A DNA stretch of 64,000 bases from Paenibacillus senegalensis JC66 (GTDB taxonomy: Bacteria; Bacillota; Bacilli; Paenibacillales; NBRC-103111). The DNA lies in assembly GCF_000285515.1 (NCBI RefSeq), contig NZ_HE610959.1:405233-469232 (forward strand). The letters run 5' to 3'. Under the pieces are notes generated by a model. That model was not told the origin of the DNA. It searched no databases and was given only the letters and a program-made list of their open reading frames with translations. Shown here in pieces: positions 33,987 to 43,418 of the stretch (within the stretch, counting starts at the first letter, position 1; the number at the start of each line of letters is the position of its first letter). The position numbers and the translations under genes are program-made.

Positions 33987-35168
33987 TTAACACCTCAGGC
34001 AAAGATCTTTATCCCCATGGCCGGGTCGGCTATCAGAAGATGATTCGAGTACGCGGTAGTATATCGTTTCATATTCCTTTGTGATGATTTCATCACAAAA
34101 TACGTTTCTCGCCCTTTCCAGGCAGGCATCCGTGAACCTTTGGTATAAGACTTCATCCTGAAGCAAACGGACAACCGCGTCAGCCATCGCATCGGTATCT
34201 CCAATCGGAGCCAGATAGCCTGTTTTCCCGTCTTCTACAAGCTCCGGTATCCCCCCGGCCATCGATCCTACCGTTGGCACACCGCAAGCCATCGCTTCCA
34301 AGGCGACAAGCCCGAAGCTTTCTTTCTCTGAAGGCAGCAGCATAACATCTGCAAGCGAGATGACCTGGGCCACATCATCCTGCTTGCCCCAGAACATAAC
34401 CCGGTCGCTCAGCTTCATCTCTTCAACCTGGCTAATAATCTTGTTCAGCTCCGGTCCTTCACCGACGAATAAAAGCTTGGCAGGTATTTGCCTTTGCACC
34501 TTTTCAAACACTTTAACAACATCCGCGACTCTCTTCACTGGCCTGAAGTTAGAAATATGAATTAGAATCTTATCGGAAGAAGAGGCAATTTCGCTGCGCA
34601 ATGAAGCAACGTCTCGCGGATAGTAGACACGCTTGTCTACGAAGTTATAGGTCAAATCAATCGGACGGTCGATGTTCAGCATCTCCACCGTTTCCGCTAT
34701 CAGATCTTTGGATACCGCTGTGACGGCGTCACTTTCATGAATGGCATAACGAATTAAGTCTCTCAATGATTCGTCGTGACCCAATACCGTAATATCGGTT
34801 CCATGCAAGGTCGTGACTACCTTGATGTCATGATTCAGCATCTGCTTTGCCAGGAGGGCGCAGACCGCATGCGGAATGGCATAGTGCACATGCAGAAGAT
34901 CCAACTGCTCCCGCTTCGCGACCTGGGCCAGCTTGCTTGCCAGCGACAGATCATAGGGTGGGTAACGGAAGACGTAGTAATCACTGACCTCGACTTCGTG
35001 ATAGAAAATATTTTTATGAAATTTCCCCAGTCTAAACGGGATGCTGTGAGTAATAAAATGAACCTCATGCCCCTTCTCGGCAAGCAGCTTGCCCAATTCG
35101 GTTGCAACCACGCCGGAACCGCCTAAAGTCGGGTAGCATGTTATTCCAATCTTGAGCTTAGCCTTCAA
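33987..35168 (-). CDS. bshA: N-acetyl-alpha-D-glucosaminyl L-malate synthase
   Basis: First enzyme of bacillithiol synthesis: glycosyltransferase family 4 joining UDP-GlcNAc and malate. A TTG start at 35168 is preferred because AAGGGGG precedes it by eight to nine bases and the product then begins close to the conserved KLKIGITCYPTLGGSGVVA; ATG 35207 lacks a ribosome binding site. About 393 residues. Donor-site motif EKESFGLVALEAMACGVP is intact. The C-terminus (after YYRVLES) is about 15 residues longer than I expect. Confidence 0.93.
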   Translation of the reverse strand: MKAKLKIGITCYPTLGGSGVVATELGKLLAEKGHEVHFITHSIPFRLGKFHKNIFYHEVEVSDYYVFRYPPYDLSLASKLAQVAKREQLDLLHVHYAIPHAVCALLAKQMLNHDIKVVTTLHGTDITVLGHDESLRDLIRYAIHESDAVTAVSKDLIAETVEMLNIDRPIDLTYNFVDKRVYYPRDVASLRSEIASSSDKILIHISNFRPVKRVADVVKVFEKVQRQIPAKLLFVGEGPELNKIISQVEEMKLSDRVMFWGKQDDVAQVISLADVMLLPSEKESFGLVALEAMACGVPTVGSMAGGIPELVEDGKTGYLAPIGDTDAMADAVVRLLQDEVLYQRFTDACLERARNVFCDEIITKEYETIYYRVLESSSDSRPGHGDKDLCLRC

Positions 35169-35223
35169 GTGAACGGCCCCCTTAAAATGAATACCTTGAT
35201 CTCCCATTGTATTCAGACAGTTC

Positions 35224-35928
35224 TTAAAATAGATTAACCAAATAAGGAAGCTCACTAACAAAGCCTTCTGCATATTTAACCTTGGCTTTATGACCTAGAA
35301 GCCGGTCCCTCAGCTCGATCTGCTCCAGATAGCCCTCATTTAATGGAGTAGCTACGTAATCCTTCGCTTGTCCGGCTCGAGCTACGAATTGGGAATAGTA
35401 AGCTTTTAACGCATCAGTTTTTCTAGAAAATTGCGCGGAAGTATCCACAATCAATTGGGCATCTGCGATCTCGTTAATAAAATAATAATAAAAATGGTCT
35501 ACCTGGTGGGCCGGAAGCGTGTCGGGCAAATAATTTCTTAGCTTCGCATTAAATACCGCTTCCTTAACCATGTGACTGCAAGTGACATGATCAGGATGTC
35601 TGTCCTTGTAATACGGGGCAAAGACTACGCGCGGCCGGTATTTACGGATCGCTAGCGTAATCTCGTCGATCTGCTCCTTAGCCATGCTCAGCCCGCGATC
35701 CGGAAGACCCAGATTGGACCGCACTGAAAGGCCCAGCACTTTGGCAGCAGCTTCTGCCTCTTCCTTGCGCAGAGCAACCGTGCCATTTGAGGACATTTCG
35801 GCAAAGGTCAGGTCACAGATCCCCACCAGCTTGCCGGCTTCTACATGCTTGGCTATCGTGCCGCCCATGCCGATCTCCGCATCATCCGGATGAGCGCCGA
35901 TAACCAGAATATCCAGCTGTCTGATCAT
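35224..35928 (-). CDS. bshB1: Bacillithiol biosynthesis deacetylase
   Basis: Zn-dependent LmbE-family deacetylase converting GlcNAc-malate to GlcN-malate. 234 residues; metal-binding [12 protein letters not shown] near residue 12 and [10 protein letters not shown] near 115. It overlaps mgsA by 4 bp and precedes bshA, the canonical arrangement. The last step (BshC) is outside the window. Confidence 0.95.
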   Translation of the reverse strand: MIRQLDILVIGAHPDDAEIGMGGTIAKHVEAGKLVGICDLTFAEMSSNGTVALRKEEAEAAAKVLGLSVRSNLGLPDRGLSMAKEQIDEITLAIRKYRPRVVFAPYYKDRHPDHVTCSHMVKEAVFNAKLRNYLPDTLPAHQVDHFYYYFINEIADAQLIVDTSAQFSRKTDALKAYYSQFVARAGQAKDYVATPLNEGYLEQIELRDRLLGHKAKVKYAEGFVSELPYLVNLF

Positions 35929-36350
35929 TCGTCCAGCCCCGGTTTGTATTTGTGAACCAGCTCTCTCCAGGCAAAGTCCCCGCGATCCAGCGCTTTGATT
36001 AGAATTTCAGCCGTAGCTACATTGGTGGCTACAGGAATTCCTTGGACATCACATAACCTAAGCAGAGCGATAATATCCGGCTCATGCGGTTGAGCCATTA
36101 AAGGATCGCGCAAAAAGATAATTAAATCCAGTATATTTTGGGCGACCAACGCACCGATCTGCTGATCCCCACCCAATGGACCCGACATGAACCGGGTTAC
36201 CTCGAGGCTTGTCTTATCCATGATCCGTTGACCCGTTGTTCCGGTAGCATATAGCTGATGCTTGGCCAAAACAGGCTCATACGCCGTCACAAAGTTTACC
36301 ATCTCGTCCTTCTTCCGATCGTGAGCAATAAGTGCTATCTGCAGGCTCAT
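35925..36350 (-). CDS. mgsA: Methylglyoxal synthase
   Basis: Converts dihydroxyacetone phosphate to methylglyoxal, a phosphate-releasing glycolytic bypass. 141 residues. Signatures are [15 protein letters not shown], the phosphate loop LYATGTTGQ and the catalytic-Asp region [12 protein letters not shown], then [12 protein letters not shown]. Linked here to bacillithiol genes, which is sensible because bacillithiol detoxifies methylglyoxal. Confidence 0.96.
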   Translation of the reverse strand: MSLQIALIAHDRKKDEMVNFVTAYEPVLAKHQLYATGTTGQRIMDKTSLEVTRFMSGPLGGDQQIGALVAQNILDLIIFLRDPLMAQPHEPDIIALLRLCDVQGIPVATNVATAEILIKALDRGDFAWRELVHKYKPGLDE

Positions 36351-36391
36351 GATTGACTCATCCTTCCTGTCTTCTCATCGATTTAATCCGA

Positions 36392-37198
36392 TTAATCTAT
36401 AAAACGGTCAAAGCCGTAAACAACCTTGTCAAGCTCCATTACTTTCTTGCAAGCTAAAGCTACGCCCGGCATATACCCTGCTCTTTCATAGGAGTCATGA
36501 CGAATTTTCAAGGTTTGGCCAAAGCCTCCGAAAACAACCTCCTGTTGGGCAAAAACTCCCGGCAAACGTACACTATGAATGCGGAACCCATCATAATATC
36601 CGCCCCGGCTTCCCTCAATAGTCTCTTCTTCATCAGGATGTCCTTGTCTGAATTCTTCCCTAGCTTGCGAAATCATTTCCGCTGTTTTGATGGAGGTTCC
36701 TGAAGGTGCATCCAGCTTCTGCTCCCCGTGATACTCAATGATCTCGACATGCGGCATATATTTAGCGGCTTGTGCAGCAAACTTCATCATGAGGATGGCT
36801 CCAATGGAGAAGTTAGGGGCAATAACACCGCCAACGCCGGCCTGCTCACTGATCCGCTCCAGCTCCTCAATATGCGAAGGGCTTAAGCCCGTTGTCCCGA
36901 TTACCGGTCTAACCCCATGCTTGATTGCCGTACGCGCATGTTCCATAACCGTAGAGGGTATAGTAAAATCAACCAGCACATCCGGTTTATATTCAACAAG
37001 AGCCATTTCCAGATCATCGGTTAAGAGGATGCCGGAAGGCTGTTTCCCGGCAATGACAGCAATGTCTTCTCCAACAGAGGAACGGCCGATTGCCGCAGCC
37101 AGCTCCAAATCAGGATCCTCTAAAGCCAATTTGACTACTTCGATCCCCATTCTTCCTTTTGCTCCTGCCACTGCTACTTTTATAGGCTGATTACTCAT
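36392..37198 (-). CDS. dapB: 4-hydroxy-tetrahydrodipicolinate reductase
   Basis: Lysine/diaminopimelate pathway. 268 residues from ATG 37198 (AGGTGAG five to six bases before); the frame extends to 37207. N-terminal Rossmann VAVAGAKGRMGIEVVKLA, then DFTIPSTVMEHA, GTTGLSP, and the substrate-loop EYHGEQKLDAPSGTS. Intact. The 213-bp gap to ypjD (37199-37411) contains a CGAGAC/GTCTCG hairpin but no assignable gene or riboswitch. Confidence 0.96.
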   Translation of the reverse strand: MSNQPIKVAVAGAKGRMGIEVVKLALEDPDLELAAAIGRSSVGEDIAVIAGKQPSGILLTDDLEMALVEYKPDVLVDFTIPSTVMEHARTAIKHGVRPVIGTTGLSPSHIEELERISEQAGVGGVIAPNFSIGAILMMKFAAQAAKYMPHVEIIEYHGEQKLDAPSGTSIKTAEMISQAREEFRQGHPDEEETIEGSRGGYYDGFRIHSVRLPGVFAQQEVVFGGFGQTLKIRHDSYERAGYMPGVALACKKVMELDKVVYGFDRFID

Positions 37199-37411
37199 TC
37201 GGCTCACCTGATTCCTTTCTATAATTGAAGCTCAAATCCGCAATCCATGCTTGCTGGGAAGCACTGGTTTTTAGGTTGAGCCTAAATTGAACATCGCTAT
37301 TTCTTTGTCTGCTGCTGGTAATCCTGTACCTTGCTTTCGAATGGATAACCAGTATTCCTAAACCTCCCGAGACCTTCGTCTCGTATAGCATATGTACCGA
37401 TTTCTGTTTTG

Positions 37412-37750
37412 CTAATCAGAGTCAACTCTTGTCCAACGATCTGCATCGCGGGTTGCAAACTTATGCATAACCCGGTCATGGGCCTTTGTCAGATCAATAC
37501 CTTGTGAATTGGCAAAGCAGATCAAAATAAATAATAAGTCCCCAAGCTCGTTTTCGATTGAATTTTCTTCCTCAGTCGGCTTTTTCGGCTTTTCACCATA
37601 TACATGATTAACCTCTCTTGCCAGCTCTCCCACTTCCTCTGCAAGTCTGGCCAGCATGGAGAGCGGACTGAAATAGCCTTCTTTGAACTGTGAAATGTAA
37701 CGGTCTACTTCCCTCTGCATCTCGAGCAAGGACTTATGCTGCTCTGTCAC
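37412..37750 (-). CDS. ypjD: MazG-type nucleotide pyrophosphohydrolase (YpjD-like)
   Basis: 112 residues from a GTG start preceded by GAAGGGATGAG. The MazG fold metal-binding helices are visible: RLAEEVGELAREVNHVYG (EExxE) and ENELGDLLFILICFANSQG (ExxD). Probably hydrolyses non-canonical NTPs or dNTPs. In B. subtilis ypjD also precedes dapB. Confidence 0.88.
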   Translation of the reverse strand: MTEQHKSLLEMQREVDRYISQFKEGYFSPLSMLARLAEEVGELAREVNHVYGEKPKKPTEEENSIENELGDLLFILICFANSQGIDLTKAHDRVMHKFATRDADRWTRVDSD

Positions 37751-38022
37751 GGCTCATCCCTTCCTTCTATCCAATAAATTAAGCCCGGCATAAGTTGTTG
37801 TAAGGTGTATTTGATTTGTTAAGCATCAAACCTTAACTAACCTTCATGTTAACGCAAAGACGATTTGAAAACAAATCCTTTTTACAGGCTTTTTGCCAGA
37901 GCAATTTGCTTTTCTTCATTCGATTTCATCTGCGGGCGGTTCCAAAAATATAGACAAAATAGAAAAAGGGCATAATGAACTCACAAGGAGTCATTTACCC
38001 TTAAGGAGGATTTCCCTCGGTT

Positions 38023-38883
38023 ATGATCAAGCTGTCTTTACCCTATCGGCAAATCATTCCTATCTTGATGGGAACCGCAATATATGCGTTTGGCCTCCAT
38101 TACTTTGTCATTCCGAATGAGTTTATGGAAGGAGGAATGACAGGCGTAGCCCTGCTTATTAATTATGCTACCGGTATCCCGCCATCGCTGACCACGCTTG
38201 TGCTCAACATTCCTCTATTTATTTTAGGATGGAGGGTGCTGGGCTCTACCTCGATGATTTTAACGATAATCGGAACGCTCTCGCTTTCCTTGTTCCTTTG
38301 GGTTATGGAAATGCTCCTGAAGCTCGGCTGGCTGGTTCCGCTGCAAGCCAATGACTTTTTCCTTGTCACTCTCTATGCGGGAGTAACGCTAGGAACCGGG
38401 CTGGGCATCGTTTTCCGTTATGGCGGAACGACCGGGGGATCGGATATTGTCGCCCGAATCATCAACAAAACTAGAGGATTAAGCATGGGACAAATCATTC
38501 TAGTCATTGATGCTTTCGTCATCACTTCATCGCTGCTTTATATTGCCATAGAAAAAATACTATACACGCTGGTTGTCGTCTTTATCGCTTCCCGTTTAAT
38601 TGATTTCATCAACCAGGGGTCCTATGCAGCCAAAGCCTTCACCATCGTAACCGATCATAGCCAGCAGCTGGCCGAGGCAATAACACGCGAGCTTGAACGG
38701 GGCGTGACCATTTTCCAAGCGAAAGGCGGTTATTCCAAGCACCCTAAGGAAGTCGTCTATTGTGTAGTCTCGCGTTACGAAACCCGGAAATTGCGCAATC
38801 TTGTTAAACAAATTGACCCGAACGCCTTTCTTGTCGTTTCCGATGTAAAGGATGTATTGGGTGAAGGCTTTACTCAGGATTAA
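38023..38883 (+). CDS. YitT-family membrane protein (YpjC-like)
   Basis: 286 residues, five to six transmembrane helices in residues 10-190 (for example IIPILMGTAIYAFGLHYFVIP, LVLNIPLFILGWRVLG) and a C-terminal soluble DUF2179-like domain (FTIVTDHSQQLAEAI ... VVSRYETRKLRNLV). Conserved glycine-rich GGTTGGSDIVARI is typical. Function unknown; some relatives affect spore or cell-envelope traits. The ribosome binding site AAGGAGG is 11 bases upstream. It is divergent from ypjD, and its stop abuts the ypjB stop with no base between. Confidence 0.85.
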   Translation: MIKLSLPYRQIIPILMGTAIYAFGLHYFVIPNEFMEGGMTGVALLINYATGIPPSLTTLVLNIPLFILGWRVLGSTSMILTIIGTLSLSLFLWVMEMLLKLGWLVPLQANDFFLVTLYAGVTLGTGLGIVFRYGGTTGGSDIVARIINKTRGLSMGQIILVIDAFVITSSLLYIAIEKILYTLVVVFIASRLIDFINQGSYAAKAFTIVTDHSQQLAEAITRELERGVTIFQAKGGYSKHPKEVVYCVVSRYETRKLRNLVKQIDPNAFLVVSDVKDVLGEGFTQD

Positions 38884-39756
38884 CTACCGGTCACGGGGGA
38901 CCTTGGCAAACCGTTTGTCTGAATGAAACATTCTCCATGCGACAAAGGTCAGGACAGTCAAAATGATGCTTCCCACCCCGATTGACCAAATATAGGGCTC
39001 GCCTCCCCCATGCATTGGGAGATACGCGGTCTGATCCTGCTGCTTATAGAATATTTCATCAATTCCTTGTTGGAGGGCTTGCAGCGCATTCAGGATTTCC
39101 TCATAAGGCACATTGGCTTCTGCTGACCGGTTCTTGATAAAGGTCAGCAGCGAATCCAATTTGTTAACAGCTTCCGGATCTCTGCTAACCAGCAAAGAGG
39201 GCCGGATGGTTAAATAGCTTGCTTCCCAAAGCTTAACGGCACTTTGCGCGGATTCGAGCTCCTGCTTTTTGTAAGCCGTCTCCATTGTCCGATGCTCGGT
39301 CTTCATCCGGGGATAAAACTGAACCCACATCGGTTCATGAGGGTGGGTCATCGCATCAGCCAGCAAGCGGATTTTTACTGAAACCTCCAGAGCCTTCTGC
39401 GGTGAAAGATTCGCGGAGACCAGTGTACGTTTTGCCTCGTCCACAGCATCGGTCACGGCCTTCATGCCTTCCAAAGTACTAATTTCGGCAAAAGGCAGCG
39501 TCAGCAGCTCCTCTGAGAATTGATTCAACAGAAAATGTGCACCGCTTACATCCCCATTTTTTGCTCTATTATGCATGTCCTCGGCAATCCGATTCAGCTT
39601 TTTCAGCTTCGTGACCGTTTCCTCACTTGTTTGGGGCTGCGCCTCCCTCTCGTCCGGCATATCCGGCTTGCTCATACAGCCTGTCATTATCAGCAGCAGC
39701 ATTCCTATGCAAAGCACCAGCGCCAACGTCCGCCGGGACCATTTTATTTTTAACAT
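38884..39756 (-). CDS. ypjB: Sporulation protein YpjB-like
   Basis: 290 residues. N-terminal signal with a lipobox-like LLLIMTGC (Cys about 27), a helical extracytoplasmic domain and a C-terminal membrane helix (about 258-276; IWSIGVGSIILTVLTFVAW). The order qcrC-ypjA-ypjB matches B. subtilis. YpjB is a member of the sporulation-associated set there, with no defined biochemical role. Its ribosome binding site (GGAGGG) and the first base of the ATG lie inside a perfect 14-bp hairpin (39756-39798), which suggests control by translation of the upstream ypjA gene. Confidence 0.82.
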   Translation of the reverse strand: MLKIKWSRRTLALVLCIGMLLLIMTGCMSKPDMPDEREAQPQTSEETVTKLKKLNRIAEDMHNRAKNGDVSGAHFLLNQFSEELLTLPFAEISTLEGMKAVTDAVDEAKRTLVSANLSPQKALEVSVKIRLLADAMTHPHEPMWVQFYPRMKTEHRTMETAYKKQELESAQSAVKLWEASYLTIRPSLLVSRDPEAVNKLDSLLTFIKNRSAEANVPYEEILNALQALQQGIDEIFYKQQDQTAYLPMHGGGEPYIWSIGVGSIILTVLTFVAWRMFHSDKRFAKVPRDR

Positions 39757-39798
39757 GGGACATCCCTCCTCATCATCATGATATGGAGGGATGTCCCA
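39756..39798 (-). promoter_or_regulatory. Hairpin sequestering the ypjB ribosome binding site
   Basis: Perfect 14-bp inverted repeat: TGGGACATCCCTCC (39785-39798 on the minus strand) with GGAGGGATGTCCCA (39756-39769), 15-nt loop. The 3' arm contains the GGAGGG ribosome binding site and the A of the ypjB ATG; the 5' arm is the end of ypjA coding sequence, whose stop (39776-39778) lies in the loop. Confidence 0.8.
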
Positions 39799-40459
39799 AT
39801 TTAGACCGTGCGATTGTTAATTTTTTCACAAAATCCAGGGTGATAAACACCACCAGACTGACAACGCTTAAGGACCAGGTAAATCCGGCAATCCACCACA
39901 GATCATCGTGCAGCTGTTTTGGAAGGGCCGGAAAGATGCCGAACGAGTAATCCATCAGATCATTAGTAAAGATCCATAAAGCCGCAATCAGCCAGGCGAT
40001 CGGCCGAATCCGAAAGAAACGGGCAAACAGCAGCGCCTCGGCAGCCATACCGAGATGGGAAGTAATCAGCATCGCATCCTGCCAGGAGGAAGGCGCGCCT
40101 TGATAATTTCCGGCAATTATCATGACAACTGCCCAAATGCCATATTTGAAGGAAGTCACCAAAGCCAACGCTTCAATAATATTTCTTAATAAAGAAGGAG
40201 ATTTGTCATCGCCCCGGTAGCTGTCAGCAAGCAAATAACCGACAGATACGGTAAAAAATAAACTGGCGGTCGGACTGTCCGGTACAAAAGGCAGCATCCA
40301 CCAAGGCTTATTATGCCAGGTATAGATTAATTGCTGCCCATACCAATAATACCCATAAATCGTTCCTAAACCGTTCACCCACAGCAGACTCCAAAGCATC
40401 CAGCGGGAGGTAAGAAACGATCGGCTCCATAATAAGGATAGCGGAAAACGATTGGACAC
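39776..40459 (-). CDS. ypjA: YpjA-like membrane protein (DUF1405)
   Basis: 227 residues from a GTG at 40459 (AGGGGG seven bases before); a TTG at 40483 is an alternative. Five or six transmembrane helices, with tryptophan-rich motifs (YGYYWYGQQLIYTWH, NKPWWMLPFVPDSPT). The PxxPDSPT segment is characteristic of the DUF1405 family as I recall it. Function unknown; linked to qcrABC and YpjB. Ribosomes finishing this gene would open the ypjB hairpin. Confidence 0.8.
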   Translation of the reverse strand: MSNRFPLSLLWSRSFLTSRWMLWSLLWVNGLGTIYGYYWYGQQLIYTWHNKPWWMLPFVPDSPTASLFFTVSVGYLLADSYRGDDKSPSLLRNIIEALALVTSFKYGIWAVVMIIAGNYQGAPSSWQDAMLITSHLGMAAEALLFARFFRIRPIAWLIAALWIFTNDLMDYSFGIFPALPKQLHDDLWWIAGFTWSLSVVSLVVFITLDFVKKLTIARSKLGHPSIS

Positions 40460-40490
40460 CCAGTAACCCCCTTTTTCTCGCAAAATGATT

Positions 40491-40530
40491 TAAAAAAACC
40501 TGCCCTCACTGAATGGAGGGTCAGGTTTTT
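40491..40530 (-). terminator. Intrinsic terminator after qcrC
   Basis: Minus strand stem AACCTGACCCTC/GAGGGCAGGTT with one bulge, loop of about 8 nt, and a T run. It ends the qcrABC operon just before ypjA. Confidence 0.8.
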
Positions 40531-40543
40531 AAAAAACGTATGG

Positions 40544-41428
40544 TTATTCTTCCGGATTCGCAGATTGTTTAGCCAGCCATTCGGCCAGTGTATCAATCTC
40601 TTCATCGGTCAACCCTTTAGCAATATTATCTTCATACTGAGCCGGCATACCGCCGACCCCTTCATGAATAATTGCTAAAATTCCTTCTTTGTCATGCTTG
40701 TCGCCGATACCAAGCAAGCTCGGATTGCCGTTCAAATCAGGCATATGACAAGTTGCACAAGTCGCTCTAGTGTAAATCTCATAGCCTTCTTCATCTTCAC
40801 CAACAATAGCAATCGGCTGCTGGTTTGGACGATTGGCCGTATCCGGCTCTCGTCCTTCTTCACGCGCCCGCTGCCTTTCTTCTTCAGCCCGGATATGGTC
40901 AGGCACAAGTCCTTGTCTTTCCAGCTCATGCTGGTAATGAACCCAGGAATAAACAGTCAGATAAGTAACGGCAGCTAAAGTAACGAGCATCAGGCTGGAA
41001 GCCATCGGCCTTTTGTAAAAGCGTCTTTCTTTCCCTGTATCGAGGAACGGAGCTAACAGCAAGGCACCAAACATGATACCAGGAACGATTACCGTACCGA
41101 AAACAAGATAATCTTCAGACGCATAAGGATATTTCAGCAGCTGATACATAAACAGGAAGTACCAGTCTGGCATTGGAATAATCGCGGTGTTGGTCGGATC
41201 TGCAGGGTAACCAAGCGGTGCAGGGTGAGACATAACCAACATCAGGAATCCGACAAGCACGACCGCACCGACCATCCATTCCTTCAGCAGAAAGTTGGGA
41301 ATGAATGCCTCTGACTTACCGGGATAAGCGGTATAGTCGGCCGGATCGGGGCGATGAGTTTTTTTGCGGACACGCGAATCGCCTACATAAACTATTTTTT
41401 CATCATTCGAATGAGGACCATGGGCCAC
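40544..41428 (-). CDS. qcrC: Menaquinol:cytochrome c reductase, subunit IV/cytochrome c fusion
   Basis: 294 residues. The N-terminal half (three membrane helices, about 50-160) corresponds to cytochrome b6f subunit IV, with PDWYFLFMYQLLKYP. The C-terminal half is an extracytoplasmic class I cytochrome c with haem-binding CATCH (about residue 225) and a later Met ligand in VGGMPAQYEDN. This fusion is typical of Bacillus-type bc complexes. Third gene of qcrABC. Confidence 0.96.
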   Translation of the reverse strand: MAHGPHSNDEKIVYVGDSRVRKKTHRPDPADYTAYPGKSEAFIPNFLLKEWMVGAVVLVGFLMLVMSHPAPLGYPADPTNTAIIPMPDWYFLFMYQLLKYPYASEDYLVFGTVIVPGIMFGALLLAPFLDTGKERRFYKRPMASSLMLVTLAAVTYLTVYSWVHYQHELERQGLVPDHIRAEEERQRAREEGREPDTANRPNQQPIAIVGEDEEGYEIYTRATCATCHMPDLNGNPSLLGIGDKHDKEGILAIIHEGVGGMPAQYEDNIAKGLTDEEIDTLAEWLAKQSANPEE

Positions 41429-41445
41429 GCTTTACACCTCCATCC

Positions 41446-42117
41446 TTATAGCGGACCAGAAATACCTTGCCTGCGGATCATGATGAAGTGAGCGCCTAAC
41501 AAGCCTAACAGCACAGCAGGCAAGAAGAAAACATGCAGTGCAAAGAATCTTGTCAAGGTTTGAGCCCCTACGATCGAACCGCCTTGCAGGAAGGTTTTAA
41601 TGTATTCACCAATGAAAGGAACACTGTCCGCGATTTGAAGACCAACCTGGGTTGCGAAATATGCTTTGTTGTCCCATGGAAGAAGATAACCGGTAAAGCC
41701 TAACCCAAGCATTACGAAGAAAATAAGCATCCCTACTACCCAGTTCATCTCACGCGGATTCTTATAAGAACCTGTAAAGAATACCCTCAGTGTATGTAGG
41801 AACATCATTACGATAACTAGACTGGCACCCCAGTGGTGCATACCACGAACAATAACACCAAATGCTACTTTATGCTGCAGGTAATCTACGCTGTTATAGG
41901 CATTCACGATATCAGGCACATAGTAGAAAACCAAGAACATACCAGACAGAATCTGAATGACTGTAATGAAAAACGTCAGACCGCCAAAACAATAGACGAA
42001 AGCGGAAAAGTGATGAGCCGGGTTAACGTGCTCTGGAACTTCATGATCCGCAACATCCCGCCATATCGGTGTTACGTCAAGGCGTTCATCAATCCAGTTA
42101 TAAATACTTTTCAGCAT
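41446..42117 (-). CDS. qcrB: Menaquinol:cytochrome c reductase, cytochrome b subunit
   Basis: 223 residues, cytochrome b6-type with four transmembrane helices. Haem-ligating histidines occur in RGMHHWGASLVIVMMFLHTLRVF and in LTRFFALHVFFLPAVLLGLLGAHF (listed as separate pieces). GYLLPWDNKAYFA marks the Qo/Qi helix region. Between qcrA and qcrC, 15-18 bp gaps. Confidence 0.96.
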   Translation of the reverse strand: MLKSIYNWIDERLDVTPIWRDVADHEVPEHVNPAHHFSAFVYCFGGLTFFITVIQILSGMFLVFYYVPDIVNAYNSVDYLQHKVAFGVIVRGMHHWGASLVIVMMFLHTLRVFFTGSYKNPREMNWVVGMLIFFVMLGLGFTGYLLPWDNKAYFATQVGLQIADSVPFIGEYIKTFLQGGSIVGAQTLTRFFALHVFFLPAVLLGLLGAHFIMIRRQGISGPL

Positions 42118-42132
42118 TTACTGTACGCCTCC

Positions 42133-42681
42133 TTAGTCAACTAATTGATTCGGGCCCAGACTGCCCAAATACACGAAACCACCCTCAATTTTCACTTCAT
42201 ACTGATCGAGTGGAAGAGGGGAAACGGCTAGATTCTTGCCTTCCTTCGTGTAATGAGCATCGTGGCAAGGACAATAATATTGATTTGGGAATCTGGGATT
42301 AGAGTTCCAGTTAACCGTACATCCCAAGTGTTTGCATGTTGGATTCAGTGCAAAGATTTTCCCATCTTCGCCTCTAGCGATCCAAGCTTCCAATGTTGGC
42401 TCGCTTTCATACCAGCCATCAATCTGCTTAACAACAAAAGTGAATGACTTTGGTTCATCCGTTATTTCACTTTCTTCAACGACTCGAACCCAATCAGAGT
42501 CTGAAGCAGGCTGCAGCAGAGGATCGACGGCGAAGCGCAGCATAGGAAGGACCGGACCTGCCGCCAAAAACGCGGTTGTTCCTCCGAGAGTATAGCCAAG
42601 GAATTGGCGCCGCGTCATTTCACGCTTGCCTCCATTAGCCCTCGTCGGTTGCTGCACTCTGTGGTCTTTATGCTCGCTCAT
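42133..42681 (-). CDS. qcrA: Menaquinol:cytochrome c reductase, Rieske iron-sulfur subunit
   Basis: 182 residues. A twin-arginine-like MTRRQFLGYTLGG and one hydrophobic anchor (about 22-45) precede the soluble domain. The [2Fe-2S] motifs CKHLGC and YCPCHDAHY are intact. First gene of the operon; a near-consensus promoter is at 42761-42789. The 42790-42980 stretch contains no gene. Confidence 0.96.
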   Translation of the reverse strand: MSEHKDHRVQQPTRANGGKREMTRRQFLGYTLGGTTAFLAAGPVLPMLRFAVDPLLQPASDSDWVRVVEESEITDEPKSFTFVVKQIDGWYESEPTLEAWIARGEDGKIFALNPTCKHLGCTVNWNSNPRFPNQYYCPCHDAHYTKEGKNLAVSPLPLDQYEVKIEGGFVYLGSLGPNQLVD

Positions 42682-42760
42682 GTGCTAGATTTACCCCCTT
42701 TGGCCATATATCTCACGTCGATTTCGACAAGTTTTACATTTATATACTAGGACATAACTT

Positions 42761-42789
42761 ATAATAGCCTACGGCTATATAGGCGTCAA
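42761..42789 (-). promoter_or_regulatory. Predicted qcrABC promoter
   Basis: Minus strand TTGACG (42784-42789), 17-bp spacer, TATTAT (42761-42766). The spacer contains an imperfect GCCTA...TAGGC dyad. Predicted leader about 75 nt. Confidence 0.65.
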
Positions 42790-42980
42790 GAACGACAACC
42801 TGTCTATGTATGACGATTCGGAAAACGTATTAACTTTTTTAACGAAATTGTCACATCTTGTCCCTTGCTTTTTTCGGCTCGATGATTTTCAAAGATCCAG
42901 AATCGGAATTCACAATATTCATTGCAGATTCCATGAGAAATCCTCATCTTCTAACGATAGCTTGTCCTGATCAACGTTTA

Positions 42981-43418
42981 TCATTCATCTTCCGTGGAAT
43001 TTTCAGCCTCCTGAGACCAGCACGCTTCGACTAATTCACGCACCTGCAGCTTGCCCTTAGCTCCATCCTTAGCACGTATAAACAAATCGCATGCACTGAA
43101 CTCCATCTGATTCAATCCTGAATCCGACGAGATGACAATTACATAGCGGAAGCCAAGCTCCTTAAACCCAAGACATAATCGGTTGACATGATCAATAAAT
43201 GCTTCATCATAGGTTACATAGTGCAAAGCGGGATAAGTAACAATTCTCCCTTTAAACGGGAACTCCACATAATCCATTATATCCCGGAGCTTCTCCAGTT
43301 CCTCGGTCACCTGCCACGGGTTCTGATCTCCGGTCAATCCCGTAATCGGCAGCAGACAAGTATCCATATAAGGGCGCAGTTCCTCCCACTGCTCCTTGTT
43401 TACTTCGCTGAACTTCAC
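42981..43418 (-). CDS. ypiF: YpiF-like protein (DUF2487)
   Basis: 145 residues, GTG start overlapping the carbonic-anhydrase-like stop (GTGA). Contains LPITGLTGDQNPWQVTEEL and an ATPase-like alternating fold, but no catalytic motif I can name. Position upstream of qcrA matches B. subtilis ypiF. Function unknown. Confidence 0.78.
   Translation of the reverse strand: MKFSEVNKEQWEELRPYMDTCLLPITGLTGDQNPWQVTEELEKLRDIMDYVEFPFKGRIVTYPALHYVTYDEAFIDHVNRLCLGFKELGFRYVIVISSDSGLNQMEFSACDLFIRAKDGAKGKLQVRELVEACWSQEAENSTEDE

Noticed and set aside
37191-37391. 66-codon minus-strand frame between ypjD and dapB
   Set aside because: No ribosome binding site before its ATG and it overlaps the dapB start; no recognisable protein features.
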